A DNA stretch of 64,000 nucleotides from Bradyrhizobium sp. CB1717 (GTDB lineage Bacteria; Pseudomonadota; Alphaproteobacteria; Rhizobiales; Xanthobacteraceae). A program made the translations under genes and the position numbers. Under the pieces are notes generated by a model, which saw only the letters and a program-made list of their open reading frames with translations, searched no databases and was not told the DNA's origin. Positions 18,305-27,136 of the stretch are shown in pieces. How positions within the stretch are numbered: the first letter of the stretch is position 1; the number at the start of each line of letters is the position of its first letter. The stretch is taken from NCBI RefSeq assembly GCF_029714325.1, contig NZ_CP121666.1, positions 7,843,001 through 7,907,000 on the forward strand, given 5' to 3'.

Positions 18305-18655
18305 ATGAGTGTTGATCCGCGGAATGCCGCAGACACTCCCTTTGAGGTTCACGACGCGCTGCAGCACTCGCACAGTGTCGACTGGCAATCGGACGAGCTT
18401 AACGCACAGACCGGCGCACCGGCACACAGTTCAGAAGATCAAGAAAGCTTTGAGCAGCAGCTGAATGACTTGGATCTAAACGACTCATGTTCGGTCTACC
18501 CGACCTCGGATTCAGTCTCCTTAGAGGCAAATCACGCGGTTTCCACGTCCTCGTCTGCGCCAAACGAGGTGAGCCGGAAATTAGTCGCTATCCAGTCTCA
18601 TCATTGTCAGCGCACGCACTCAGCTTGCCGCAACACTGACAGGCGCCACTCTTGA
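18305..18655 (+). CDS. N-terminal fragment of a type III effector (NopD/Bel2-5-like N-terminus)
   Basis: A 116-codon frame behind a tts box and a GGGAGAGAGAA ribosome site. The N-terminus is Ser/Asp/Glu-rich, and residues 44-58 (SEDQESFEQQLNDLDL) closely match the start of the nopD-like gene at 63 kb (DQDGFEQQLGELQL). The LNDLDLND segment resembles an EAR transcription-repression motif (LxLxL), which is known in Bradyrhizobium C48 effectors. No protease domain follows. After about residue 95 the composition changes, and another frame reads TLTGATLEALRNEIDLAEKQ up to about 18704, so a frameshift near 18600 is likely. Promoter and secretion signal look usable, so a short secreted peptide could still be made. 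Confidence 0.7.
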   Translation: MSVDPRNAADTPFEVHDALQHSHSVDWQSDELNAQTGAPAHSSEDQESFEQQLNDLDLNDSCSVYPTSDSVSLEANHAVSTSSSAPNEVSRKLVAIQSHHCQRTHSACRNTDRRHS

Positions 18656-18846
18656 AGCGCTTCGGAACGAGATCGACCTTGCCGAGAAACAAACAGCACA
18701 TTGATCATCGGCGACCGCAGCTCCTGTCGATCGGGACCGCCTATTCGACGAGGTGGCGGGGTCGTCATATGTCACACTGCGGCGTTTTCAGAATGAGGGC
18801 AATGATTGCAAGCCACGCATGGAAGAAAACACGAGCGCAATACCGC

Positions 18847-19269
18847 ATGTCCGCACCACGGCTCGGGCTCATTCTTCCGTTGGAGATCCTCTGGAGCGGT
18901 ATCCTATGGACCGAGCTGGCATATGCGCGCCAAGACAACAGCATTCCCCTTCGTATCGTTGTCGAGGATCCGGCAAAACTCGCCGTTTCTCGCGATCCTT
19001 GGGCGAGAGCGATCGCCAACAATGCGGACGCGCTGCACACCTACACGGTACCGAAGCCAACTGTCTGGACCACCGACGGCGTGCTGAGTAGCATTGGGCT
19101 TGGAATGAATGCCGAAGATCAGGACAACATCGATGAGGACGTCGATTTGATGTGCTCACTGGGCAGAACGCCAGCCCGAGAAACCGATCGCCTGTTCCTG
19201 GGCGGCAATTTGGAAAGCTACCGGACCGCAAGCGAAGCAAATCCCTATAACCGCGAGAGCAATGAGTAG
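18847..19269 (+). CDS. Hypothetical exported protein
   Basis: A 140-codon frame from the ATG at 18847 with a possible signal peptide (hydrophobic LGLILPLEILWSGILW, cleavage near AYA) followed by a polar, acidic domain of about 110 residues (LRIVVEDPAKLA at its start, ending NPYNRESNE). No known family recognised. The frame stays open upstream to 18652, so the true start is uncertain. It follows the effector fragment by about 190 bases on the same strand. Confidence 0.35.
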   Translation: MSAPRLGLILPLEILWSGILWTELAYARQDNSIPLRIVVEDPAKLAVSRDPWARAIANNADALHTYTVPKPTVWTTDGVLSSIGLGMNAEDQDNIDEDVDLMCSLGRTPARETDRLFLGGNLESYRTASEANPYNRESNE

Positions 19270-19715
19270 ATCGTCTGTCGACTGCGCCATTTGGCAGGTT
19301 CGTTGGCGTTCGAGCAGGAAGAACTGGAAAACAGCGCACCAGCTCCGCCTCACGCATAACAGCTTGAGCATAATGGCGGGGTGACGGATGGCCCGATCAA
19401 TGCGCCGATCGAGCGGTACAGCGGTTGAGAGCTGCGCCGGAAGATACACCGCCGACGGACGCGGGGACGCCGGACCATCCTCTCTCCCCTGCGCGCTTGT
19501 TGGAGCATCCTGGCGCCTTGGCTGCGTTGTGACATCGCCCGGCATCAATTTGTTAGCTGCCACCACGGTTGGCCGGCGAGGTAAGCCGCTGAACGCTGCC
19601 CGCCTTAGCTAGCCCGGCCTGACATTAACCGAGCGGCCAACCAACAGGTATTTCGGCGGCGATCCTATCAGGTATTCACTGGTCCGCAGCAAGCGGCGCT
19701 GTTGCAGTACGGCCG
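19270..19715. other. Gene-poor stretch before the nod box
   Basis: No supported gene; overlapping short frames only. Confidence 0.5.
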
Positions 19716-19764
19716 ATCCGCCACCTGGATGTGTTCCATCAAAACAATCGATTTTGCCGAGCAC
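19716..19764 (+). promoter_or_regulatory. nod box (NodD binding site)
   Basis: Starting at ATCC, the sequence carries the key nod-box blocks in order and spacing: ATCC, GGATG, ATC, then AAAACAATCGATTTTGCC (consensus ATCNAAACAATCGATTTTACCAATC). It points to the right. The next well-supported gene downstream on that strand is ttsI, 1.54 kb away, which fits the known NodD-flavonoid control of ttsI in rhizobia. Confidence 0.93.
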
Positions 19765-20882
19765 GCCTAAGAGCCCCATAGTCGATCGCAATGTATGGAG
19801 GCCGCATTTGACGTCTGGCAATCGATTCTCTCCTCAGTCCCTTGCCGAACAACTTGGCTCGCGCGATCGGCCGTCTGCATCTCGGACGTTAGCTCCTATC
19901 GTCACATGGACGCATCCCGAGCCTCGCCACGGTCTTCCCGCGAAATTGCCACGTATGAGGCGGATCGGATCGCCCGATTCTAGGGTCATGGCTTACCCAA
20001 AGCTTAGTAAGAACGACTGCCTCTTCGCGCAGTTCAAGGGGTTTCTGGCGCTACGCTCAATTGGACGGACAAATGCTCACGACGTTGGACAGAGCGAGAC
20101 CGACTGCCACGCGCAGGTCAACGGCATGGCCGAACTGTGTCGCCGTTGCCTCACAACGATTTTGAATTTGAGGGCACCGCTACAAGGAGCCTTTAAAGGC
20201 ACTTGAATCTCCCGCAGCGTCAGATTGTAGGATTTCCGACAGTCTCGCGACAGAATCCGCTCGCGTGAACTGTTCCTGACAGGTAGCAACAATTGCGAAC
20301 GTCTCAAAACCTCCATGCTCAGCCGATCCGCCTCGCCACACTACTCGACTGCTCCCCTTCAGAGCTTACGTCGCTTATCTGCTCTGTGAGCGCAGGACGC
20401 AGCGTCCTTCTCGCAGCCAGACCAGGATCCAGCGCGCGAGAACAACGCGGGCAATCGCTATTTCGCCTATGCCGACCACAGGCCGAGTCCAAGCTTGAGA
20501 TTAGATCATTCCTGCGCCGTTCACTCTGTCTGACGAAACGGAGGCGGCGTAACCAGCTGAGACAATGCCAGACAGCAACGCCGGACTCAATCTGCCCTTC
20601 GTTCGCACCATTCGCTCGACCGCGGCGGAGAACGTCTCCGGAGCGACCGAACTTCGGGACAGTTGACATCGTGCTTGGCTATCACCGGCTAGCGAGAGGA
20701 TGTCTATCCCGCAGATGGGCGTGTTGATCGTTTCGTCGCATGTTGGCCTTTTCCAGCCATTGGCCGATGCATAGTGCGTGCCTTCAAACGCGGAAAAATT
20801 GCGTTGTCGTGACTTGACGACACTACGGGCTCAACAGCCTTGCAGGACTGACCGCGGTCAAGGCGAACTTGGGGAGTTTCCA
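19765..20882. other. Long leader region between nod box and ttsI
   Basis: Several overlapping open frames (for example 19754-20206 and 20293-20727 plus) with no known motif and no good ribosome site. Either an untranslated leader or decayed sequence. Confidence 0.45.
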
Positions 20883-21266
20883 ATGTCGGTTTCGCAAGTC
20901 TGTTCGGCGGCAAATACAGCCGCTCTCGCCTGCGCTTTCGTTTCGTTCGGGCGGTTTGGCGCGATCGCTACTGCAGGCGCTCGTGTAGTGCATGCAGGCA
21001 CGGCTATGCTCGGCCTACAGATGCATCAGCGCGCGGCCAGGCCTCTCGGCTTCGTGAGAGCTTGCAGAGCTCTGGCCGGCGTAAGGGAAATTTTGAAACG
21101 CGCCCGCCCGCACAGGCGATCCGCCGCAGGCCGCCGCCTATCCGATGACGATGGACGCTCAGACATGGGTCGCCCGCCACCAACGTCTTGCGTGTCGTTT
21201 ACGATTTTTCGAATTCACGCCAAAGCGGCAGCCTCTGGGTTCCGCCGAATCTCATGGTCAGCGTGA
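20883..21266 (+). CDS. Hypothetical small protein upstream of ttsI
   Basis: A 127-codon frame with GGGGAG at good spacing before its ATG, ending 39 bases before ttsI. The first 60 residues are Ala/Val-rich (two hydrophobic stretches around residues 8-25 and 28-45); the rest is Arg-rich. No family recognised and composition is unusual, so it may be a chance frame. It would be co-transcribed with ttsI from the nod box. Confidence 0.25.
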   Translation: MSVSQVCSAANTAALACAFVSFGRFGAIATAGARVVHAGTAMLGLQMHQRAARPLGFVRACRALAGVREILKRARPHRRSAAGRRLSDDDGRSDMGRPPPTSCVSFTIFRIHAKAAASGFRRISWSA

Positions 21267-21305
21267 CACGCTCAAGTCCTGCCGAGGACGGACGAGAGGA
21301 GATGA

Positions 21306-21995
21306 ATGCGAATTCTCTTGGTTGATCATCATGCGGACTTTGCCCGCGACGTGAAGGAAGCGCTCTTAAATTGTGGCTTCGCCGTCGACGTGACCCGCAC
21401 GCTGGATGAGGCGGCGGCCGCGCTCGATTGCGCGAACTACCACATGGTCCTGCTCGAATCGGCTTTGCCCGATGGAGACGGATTGGACTGGCTGAAGCAG
21501 TTGCGGCGCGAGGGACGATCAATGCCGGCTATGATGATGAGCGGTCTCAATGATCTTAGCCGGCGGATTGCGATCTTCAATGCGGGCGCGGATGATTTTC
21601 TGCCCAAGCCCGTGTCTATCGACGAACTCATTGCCCGCATGCGAGCCATTTTGCGACGGTCAACGCAAATGATGGCGCCGGTTGTGACATTCGGGAATCT
21701 GCATTTCGATCCGATCGCAAGACAAGTCTCGATCGGTGGTCGAATACTGAGAATTGCGCGCCGCGAAGTGTGCATTCTTGAACATCTGCTCAACCGCGCG
21801 GGCCGTACCGTGCCGCGCGCATCGCTCGAAGATAGCTTGTATGCATTTGACGATGAGGTCTCGACCAACGCGCTGGAAGTCGGAATTTATCGCTTACGCA
21901 CGCACTTGAGCCAAGCGGGCGCAACGCTGAGGATCAAGACCGCGCGTGGTGTCGGTTACACCCTCGAACTCATCGGCGCAGCATCGGCTGCCTAG
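21306..21995 (+). CDS. ttsI: TtsI, two-component-type transcriptional activator of the T3SS
   Basis: A 229-residue OmpR/PhoB-family regulator and the activator that binds tts boxes. The receiver domain (1-120) has acidic residue D7 and the conserved K101 (FLPKP), but the phosphoacceptor Asp is replaced by Glu: residue 51 in VLLESALPDGDG. This suggests constitutive or phosphorylation-independent activity, controlled by expression from the nod box instead. The winged-helix domain (about 128-220) ends with the typical IKTARGVGYTLEL. GAGAGGAG precedes the ATG. It heads a block with rhcC2 and the CpaD-like gene, and serves the tts boxes at 2.1, 18.2, 26.8, 33.5, 34.4, 35.6, 38.2 and 38.3 kb. Confidence 0.96.
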   Translation: MRILLVDHHADFARDVKEALLNCGFAVDVTRTLDEAAAALDCANYHMVLLESALPDGDGLDWLKQLRREGRSMPAMMMSGLNDLSRRIAIFNAGADDFLPKPVSIDELIARMRAILRRSTQMMAPVVTFGNLHFDPIARQVSIGGRILRIARREVCILEHLLNRAGRTVPRASLEDSLYAFDDEVSTNALEVGIYRLRTHLSQAGATLRIKTARGVGYTLELIGAASAA

Positions 21996-22058
21996 CCGAT
22001 CGAACTTGAAAGCAGCACTCCCTTGAACGTGGCTAACAATGACGCCGGCGAGCCGCCG

Positions 22059-23471
22059 ATGATCGCCAGCGGCTCGCACTATGCCGTTTTTCCCCGCCTC
22101 AGGTACGTCCTGTGCGCACTCGCTCTGCTATTTCCGCTTGCTGTCACAGCTCAGACAAGGCGCGATAGCAAAGGGGAACCGCCACGTGCGGCGCCTGGTA
22201 GCACCACGGGCACGATCAACCTTACCTCCTCACAGGGCAAGACAGTTCATCTGACCGGGCCGGCTGCGAGCATTTTTATAGCCGACCCGGCGATTGCGGA
22301 TTATCAGGCGCCATCGAACACCACGATTTTCGTGTTTGGCAAAAAGGCCGGACGGACGAGCCTGTTTGCCCTGAACGACAACGGAGAGGCTCTCGCCGAG
22401 CTACGTGTTGTCGTCACCCAACCGATCGAGGATCTGCGGGCTGCGCTTAAGGCCGAGGTCGGCGACTATCCAATTCAGGTCAGTTATACCCCGCGCGGCG
22501 CGATCCTTAGCGGTACGGCGCCTAACGCCGACGTCGTCGAGACCGCCAGGAAGGTCACTGAGCAGTTTCTTGGCGCGGGCGCGCTGGTTGTCAACAAGAT
22601 CCAGGTCGCCGGCTCATTGCAGGTGAATCTCAGCGTACGGGTGGCAGAAGTCTCCCGCAGCGCCGTCAAGGATCTCAACATCAACTTCACGGCCTCGAGC
22701 CCAAACGGCGCTTTCCTTGTGACCGGCAAAGGGGGTGGGTCCGGCGCGGCCGGCGGCGGCGGCACGATCGGGATTGGGTTTAGCGCCGGCAATACCAACC
22801 TGAGCGCTGTTCTCGACGCTCTCGCGAGCGAGCACCTCGCCTCAATCCTGGCTGAGCCGAATCTAACGGCCATGTCCGGCGAAGCCGCAAGCTTCCTCGC
22901 CGGCGGCGAATTCCCCATTCCGGTGATGCAGGACAACCGGCAGGTTTCCGTCCAATTTCGCCAGTTCGGCGTGAGCCTCGAGTTCGTTCCGACGGTTCTC
23001 AACAATAATCAAATCAATGTCCGTGTGAAGCCCGAAGTCAGCGAATTGTCGAGCGAAGGCGAAGTCAAAATCAATGGCATGGCGGTCCCTGCCCTCTCGA
23101 CTCGGCGGGCGAGCACGGTGGTCGAGCTCGCCAGCGGTCAGAGCTTTGCAATCGGCGGCCTCATCAGGCGCAACTTCAACACTGATATCGGCGAGTTTCC
23201 CTGGCTCGGCGATGTGCCGATCCTGGGCGCGCTTTTTCGCTCCTCATCGTTTCAAAAACGTGAAACCGAGTTGGTCATTATTGTCACGCCCTACATCGTG
23301 CGGCCCGTACCGAATCCGAACCGGATGAGTGCGCCGAGCGACCGCATCTCACCGCCCTCAGACGCGGGGCGGATTTTGACGAACACGGTTGCACGGCCGC
23401 CGCGAGAGCGCAATGCGCCCCGCGCCAGCGCACCAGGATTGACCGGCAGCGCCGGCTTTATTATCGAATAA
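22059..23471 (+). CDS. rhcC2: RhcC2, T3SS outer-membrane secretin (secretin-domain half)
   Basis: About 470 residues, starting at an ATG at 22059 (a TTG at 22023 is also open). Signal peptide (YVLCALALLFPLAVTAQ), then a CpaC/RcpA-type N-domain (VHLTGPAASIFIADPAIADY; TIFVFGKKAGRTSLFAL), then the secretin core (about 200-430) with a Gly-rich loop GGGSGAAGGGGTIGIGF and the conserved LAEPNLTAMSGEAASFLAGGEFPIP. In rhizobia the T3SS secretin is split: rhcC1 supplies the N-terminal domain and rhcC2 the ring-forming part. The overall pattern is closer to Tad-pilus secretins (CpaC) than to YscC. Followed 10 bases later by a CpaD-like lipoprotein gene, matching y4xJ-y4xK of NGR234. Confidence 0.92.
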   Translation: MIASGSHYAVFPRLRYVLCALALLFPLAVTAQTRRDSKGEPPRAAPGSTTGTINLTSSQGKTVHLTGPAASIFIADPAIADYQAPSNTTIFVFGKKAGRTSLFALNDNGEALAELRVVVTQPIEDLRAALKAEVGDYPIQVSYTPRGAILSGTAPNADVVETARKVTEQFLGAGALVVNKIQVAGSLQVNLSVRVAEVSRSAVKDLNINFTASSPNGAFLVTGKGGGSGAAGGGGTIGIGFSAGNTNLSAVLDALASEHLASILAEPNLTAMSGEAASFLAGGEFPIPVMQDNRQVSVQFRQFGVSLEFVPTVLNNNQINVRVKPEVSELSSEGEVKINGMAVPALSTRRASTVVELASGQSFAIGGLIRRNFNTDIGEFPWLGDVPILGALFRSSSFQKRETELVIIVTPYIVRPVPNPNRMSAPSDRISPPSDAGRILTNTVARPPRERNAPRASAPGLTGSAGFIIE

Positions 23472-23481
23472 GGATCGTCAA

Positions 23482-24114
23482 ATGACTTTGGGACATCTGT
23501 GCTACCCGATCGTTATTGGAGCAACATTGGGGGGCTGCGCAAATACTGCCTCGATCCAGCCCGCGCCGGCTGACCAAGAGATCCAGGTCGAGCAGAAGAG
23601 TAGCGTGCTGTTCCTGCAGAGCCTTCGTGGCCCCGAACGGCATCGGCTGCGAAGCTTTATTGCAGCGACGAGTCGCGGCCGGCGGGATGCCCTCCATATG
23701 GGTGTCATCGGCCCACCCAGACTCATTGCACAGGTGGCCCACGAGGCTCGCGCCATGGGCGTTGCCACCTACAACATCCGCCTGTCCGCTTCTCGTGTGG
23801 ATTTGCCGGCTCGTTCCGGGGTGAGGATCGAAGCGATCACTTTCGAAGCCCATCCTCGGGTCTGCCCCTCGCTCTCCATCATCGGTCCTACAGTGAACGA
23901 CAATTCGTTCAATCCAACCCTTGGCTGCTCAGTCCGGAATAACCTTGCGGTCATGGTCAATGAACCTGGCGACTTATTAGGCAATGGCGCTGTCATGCCG
24001 ACCAGTGGTGATCGTGCAGTGCTTCCCATCACCGCACGTGGGGCCACGTCGGCGGGCAACAGGAGCAATTTGGAGGATGAAACGCATAACAGGGTTGCGC
24101 CAGAAACCCAATAA
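23482..24114 (+). CDS. CpaD-like pilus-assembly lipoprotein (y4xK type)
   Basis: A 210-residue protein with a lipobox (IGATLGGC, Cys at about 18), so a predicted lipoprotein. The C-terminal half has the CpaD-family signature: CPSLSIIGPTVNDNSFNPTLGC and SVRNNLAVMVNEPGDLL. CpaD is the outer-membrane/periplasmic partner of the Tad pilus secretin. Its place right behind rhcC2 suggests it stabilises or localises the T3SS secretin. Equivalent to y4xK next to rhcC2 in NGR234. The tail after residue 170 is Arg/Ser/Asn-rich and less conserved. Confidence 0.85.
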   Translation: MTLGHLCYPIVIGATLGGCANTASIQPAPADQEIQVEQKSSVLFLQSLRGPERHRLRSFIAATSRGRRDALHMGVIGPPRLIAQVAHEARAMGVATYNIRLSASRVDLPARSGVRIEAITFEAHPRVCPSLSIIGPTVNDNSFNPTLGCSVRNNLAVMVNEPGDLLGNGAVMPTSGDRAVLPITARGATSAGNRSNLEDETHNRVAPETQ

Positions 24115-24310
24115 GCGGCTCGTAAGACCCCAGCAGCATGAACGTCGGTTGGTCATTCTTGTCCATATCAGTCTTGGAATCGGCCGACGAGCCTCCTGGA
24201 ATCCAATCTTTGCTCGATCCTTTTCTTGGGATCGTGCAGCTTGCAGATCAGGTTTTGGGACAGTTGGGTCGTTGACCAGAGATTTGAGCGCATCGCTGTT
24301 TTGTACGACG

Positions 24311-25348
24311 CTAAACTAGGCCGGCGGCAAAGACTGCCTTTGCAACCCTCTCGAAACACTCCATCGGAACGGCCTTGCCCATCGCACCTTTTCGGATCAG
24401 CTGACGCGCCAACACATGATCCTCGACAATGCTCAGACCTTGGGCACGCGCCTGCGCCAGTAACTGTGAAGCCGTTTCGCCCTCGCCGCGGCACACCAGT
24501 ACCGGGACGCCGGTCTCGCCCCGAACGTAGCGCAGCCCAATCAATGTCGCTCGCCCCGTCAGTATCACTGTCGCCCGATGGATGCCGAGCGGAGACTCGT
24601 TCGCCGACTCCCGGCGGAGCCTGCGGTGTTCACCCTTGATCTGCGGATTACCATCCTGTTCCTTGGACTCGCGCTTGGCTTCGCTCTGTGTCATGCGCAT
24701 GTCGCGCAAGAACAACCAACGCTGAATGAGCAGATCGGCCAAGCCGCCAATCAGAAGAGCGCCGGCAGCAATCGCGATCAGCACTTTGAGCTCTTTAAAG
24801 ACAAGACCAAAGCAGCTCAAATCGCACACGGGCAAGTATACCAGTGCCCTCCAACTTGCGAGCACAGTGAAAACGAACGTAGCGCCAAGAAACAAAACTT
24901 TGACGATAGACTTTCCAAGCTCGACAACCGACCGCTGGGAGACAATCCGCTTCAGCCCTTTGACGGGGTCCAATTTTTCAAAGCTGGGTTTAAGCGGCTC
25001 AACCGAAATCGTCAGCCCGCCGCCGGCCAAGACACCGGCCAGAATCGCCGCGACAACCGCCGCACCTACGATGGGAGCCGCGGCTGTTATAGAAAGGTCC
25101 ATCAATCCGACCAACGCCTGCCGGGCCGCACTGTTGAACGGCTGTTCCTGCAGCTTGTCGGTGAGCCGCACGGCTTCGCGCCATCCGTCTTCGATCGGGC
25201 CCGCCCTGAAGCACAGGCAGCCGAAACCAGCGCAAAGGCTTGCCGCGGTCACAAAGTCGGCGCTCCGCGGGCTCTGCCCTTTCTTACGCGCGTCCCTCAG
25301 CTTCTTGTGACTTGGTGGAAGGTTTTTCTCTTCGCTCGTGTCGTTCAT
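24311..25348 (-). CDS. rhcU: RhcU, T3SS export-apparatus switch protein (SctU/FlhB family) with altered autocleavage motif
   Basis: 345 residues. The start is the ATG at 25348, overlapping the rhcT stop (ATGA); the frame is open further upstream only through overlap with rhcT. N-terminus KNLPPSHKKLRDARKKGQ is the classic SctU start; four membrane helices follow, then the cytoplasmic domain with RYVRGETGVPVLVCRG. The family's NPTH self-cleavage motif, expected just before this, is missing: residues 264-268 read TGRAT (VILTGRATLIGLRY), one residue shorter than usual. In other systems NPTH cleavage is needed for the substrate switch from early to late substrates. The rest of the protein is intact, so this looks like a real variation or a small compensated indel. 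Last gene of the main rhc operon. Confidence 0.93.
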   Translation of the reverse strand: MNDTSEEKNLPPSHKKLRDARKKGQSPRSADFVTAASLCAGFGCLCFRAGPIEDGWREAVRLTDKLQEQPFNSAARQALVGLMDLSITAAAPIVGAAVVAAILAGVLAGGGLTISVEPLKPSFEKLDPVKGLKRIVSQRSVVELGKSIVKVLFLGATFVFTVLASWRALVYLPVCDLSCFGLVFKELKVLIAIAAGALLIGGLADLLIQRWLFLRDMRMTQSEAKRESKEQDGNPQIKGEHRRLRRESANESPLGIHRATVILTGRATLIGLRYVRGETGVPVLVCRGEGETASQLLAQARAQGLSIVEDHVLARQLIRKGAMGKAVPMECFERVAKAVFAAGLV

Positions 25349-26160
25349 TTCAAGAACTTCTCGAGCCACTCCAGCACGCCGTTGAACCGAATGATCTCTG
25401 CTCCCATATATTCGATCAGGAAGACGGCGTAGCTGACCATAATGATGCCAAAGGCGGCATTCTTGATGGTCGGAGAGAGATCGTTCAGCTTGATTTGCGG
25501 CGCAAAGCGTCCGAGCAGCATGAGGGATACGTCGATCAGAAGCAGCAGAGCCAGCACGGGGCCGGCAACCACGAGGGTCGTATGCATGATATGGTCGAGA
25601 AGCCCGATAAACTCCATTGCCCCGTGGTGAGTCAGGGGCGGTAGCAGCCGATACACGGGCCAGATCAGATAACTTCCATAGAGGCATCTGACCATGGTCT
25701 GCAGACCTCCTGATACAACGAAGATCGTAACCGCGGCAGTCCCGAGAAAGAGCCCCATCGGGGCGGTTTGACTGCGTGTGGCAGGATCGTCCACCTGGCT
25801 GGAGATGCCGCGCTGGGTGTCAATGATGTCACCAATGGCCTGGATGCTCCAAAGTGGTATACTAAGCAGAAAACCGAACAGCAGGCCGATAAATATCTCC
25901 TTCAAACCGAGGAGCGAGACCGCAACCATACGGGTGCCCGGATCTAGTGTCTGCAAGCCGTTCCTGATCTGCATCAAGCAAGGCAATCCAATCACAACCG
26001 TCACGCTTGCGCGGATAATCCCGCCAATGTGCGGTCGCGTGAATACCGGAAGAACCAGCATAATGCCGAGGGCCCGGGCCGCGCCAAGTCCGGCCGCAAC
26101 GACGAACTCGACAGCAGTCTGAATCAGATTTTGCGTCTCGCTGGGTGACAAGGCATCCAT
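25345..26160 (-). CDS. rhcT: RhcT, T3SS export-apparatus membrane protein (SctT/FliR family)
   Basis: 271 residues, full length, with six or so membrane helices (GAARALGIMLVLPVF; LLGLKEIFIGLLFGFLLSIPLW; TAAVTIFVVSGGLQ; VLALLLLIDVSLMLLGRFAPQ; FGIIMVSYAVFLI). The family's GLKEIFIGLLFG and DVSLMLLGRFAPQ segments are clear. It forms the inner-membrane export gate with RhcR and RhcS. It overlaps rhcU by four bases. It is separated from rhcS by a 699-base gap, unusual for these three normally adjacent genes; the gap contains a tts box pointing at rhcT. Confidence 0.95.
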   Translation of the reverse strand: MDALSPSETQNLIQTAVEFVVAAGLGAARALGIMLVLPVFTRPHIGGIIRASVTVVIGLPCLMQIRNGLQTLDPGTRMVAVSLLGLKEIFIGLLFGFLLSIPLWSIQAIGDIIDTQRGISSQVDDPATRSQTAPMGLFLGTAAVTIFVVSGGLQTMVRCLYGSYLIWPVYRLLPPLTHHGAMEFIGLLDHIMHTTLVVAGPVLALLLLIDVSLMLLGRFAPQIKLNDLSPTIKNAAFGIIMVSYAVFLIEYMGAEIIRFNGVLEWLEKFLK

Positions 26161-26749
26161 TTGAACTCAGTTCGTCGTTCCTTCAGCCAATGCAACCGTC
26201 GCACTCACGTCGCCATGATGTGAGACGTCAAGAACTCTGCAGATCTCGCGTCCCGCGCGGTTGCAGAGCGACAGGCCTCCCACAAGGCAGACGATACTTC
26301 GGCTTCAACCATCCATATGACTACAGCCATCCGGCGCAGAAGTATGACCATTCGATGAGAGCACCGGCGAAATCGCGCGCGGCCTACAAGCCACGCTTCT
26401 TCTGCTCTCACCGGCCGCAGCGCGGTTTGGAGACCTGGGGGCCTCCAAGGTTTCATCAATTTCGCAGTCTATGGAGATCTGTCACGAGCGGTACCTTCAT
26501 TCGCAGGCTCATTCACCAGAATGCCAGAATCGTGGGGCCGCTTGCAATCAAAGCGGTTGCCCGTTCACTTGCGTCGACAATTCGCCAGGCTGTGCATCGA
26601 GGACCAGTTCTCAGCAGGTAATTCCATCACATCGTAAGCAAACCTGAATCGAACGGATAGAAATTCCAAATGGGGTCATTCGTCCTCCGAATACGGCAGG
26701 CTCATAGAGCCGAACAGGACAGTTCGGATGTCTATCCGTCTCATAATAG
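26161..26749. other. Gap between rhcS and rhcT without an intact gene
   Basis: About 590 bases downstream of a tts box. Minus-strand frames are short: a 20-codon frame preceded by GGAGG ends at 26611, and an 84-codon frame lies at 26205-26459. None has a known motif. It may be an eroded effector gene or a long leader for rhcT-rhcU. Confidence 0.5.
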
Positions 26750-26777
26750 TGAGGCGAGCTTTCGATAAGATGACGAA
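26750..26777 (-). promoter_or_regulatory. tts box inside the rhc operon, pointing at rhcT-rhcU
   Basis: On the minus strand it reads TCGTCATCTTATCGAAAGCT, differing from the consensus TCGTCAGCTTNTCGAAAGCT at one base. It lies between rhcS and rhcT, 590 bases before the rhcT ATG, with no good gene directly downstream. Confidence 0.85.
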
Positions 26778-26859
26778 CTCGCTCTTTTGTGGTTCGCAAT
26801 GAAGGCTAACCAACGCGACGCTATAGCTGAAACTTAGACAGGCCTGCGTTCTGCGTGCA

Positions 26860-27135
26860 CTAATACCTCGCTGTGAGCGCAGGGAACTCAGTGAAGATAC
26901 GCTGGGCTTGCTCGATCAGCGGCGCGCTCAGCACCGGAGCAAACAGAACGAGCACGGCGACGACGACGAGGAGCTTCACGGTAAGCGGCAAGGTTTGATC
27001 CTGGAGCTGGGTTGCTGCCTGCACGATGCCAATACCCAATCCGGCCACGAGGGCTGCCAGGAGCGGCGGTAGAACCCAGATCATGAACAGGACCAATGAT
27101 CGGCTCAGGTGGGTGAGGATGCTGGCCTCGTCCAT
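26860..27135 (-). CDS. rhcS: RhcS, T3SS export-apparatus membrane protein (SctS/FliQ family)
   Basis: 91 residues with two membrane helices (LFMIWVLPPLLAALVAGLGIGIVQAATQLQDQTLPLTVK region and VVVAVLVLFAPVL), the SctS/FliQ form, including the conserved IVQAATQLQDQTLP segment. Part of the RhcR5-T1-S4 export gate. Its ATG comes one base after the rhcR stop, with a GGGGGG run serving as ribosome site. Confidence 0.95.
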   Translation of the reverse strand: MDEASILTHLSRSLVLFMIWVLPPLLAALVAGLGIGIVQAATQLQDQTLPLTVKLLVVVAVLVLFAPVLSAPLIEQAQRIFTEFPALTARY

Positions 27136-27136
27136 C

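Noticed and set aside
25349..25687. In-frame extension of rhcU upstream of its ATG
   Set aside because: Overlaps rhcT in another frame; residues from MNDTSEEKNLPPSHKKLR onward match the family start.
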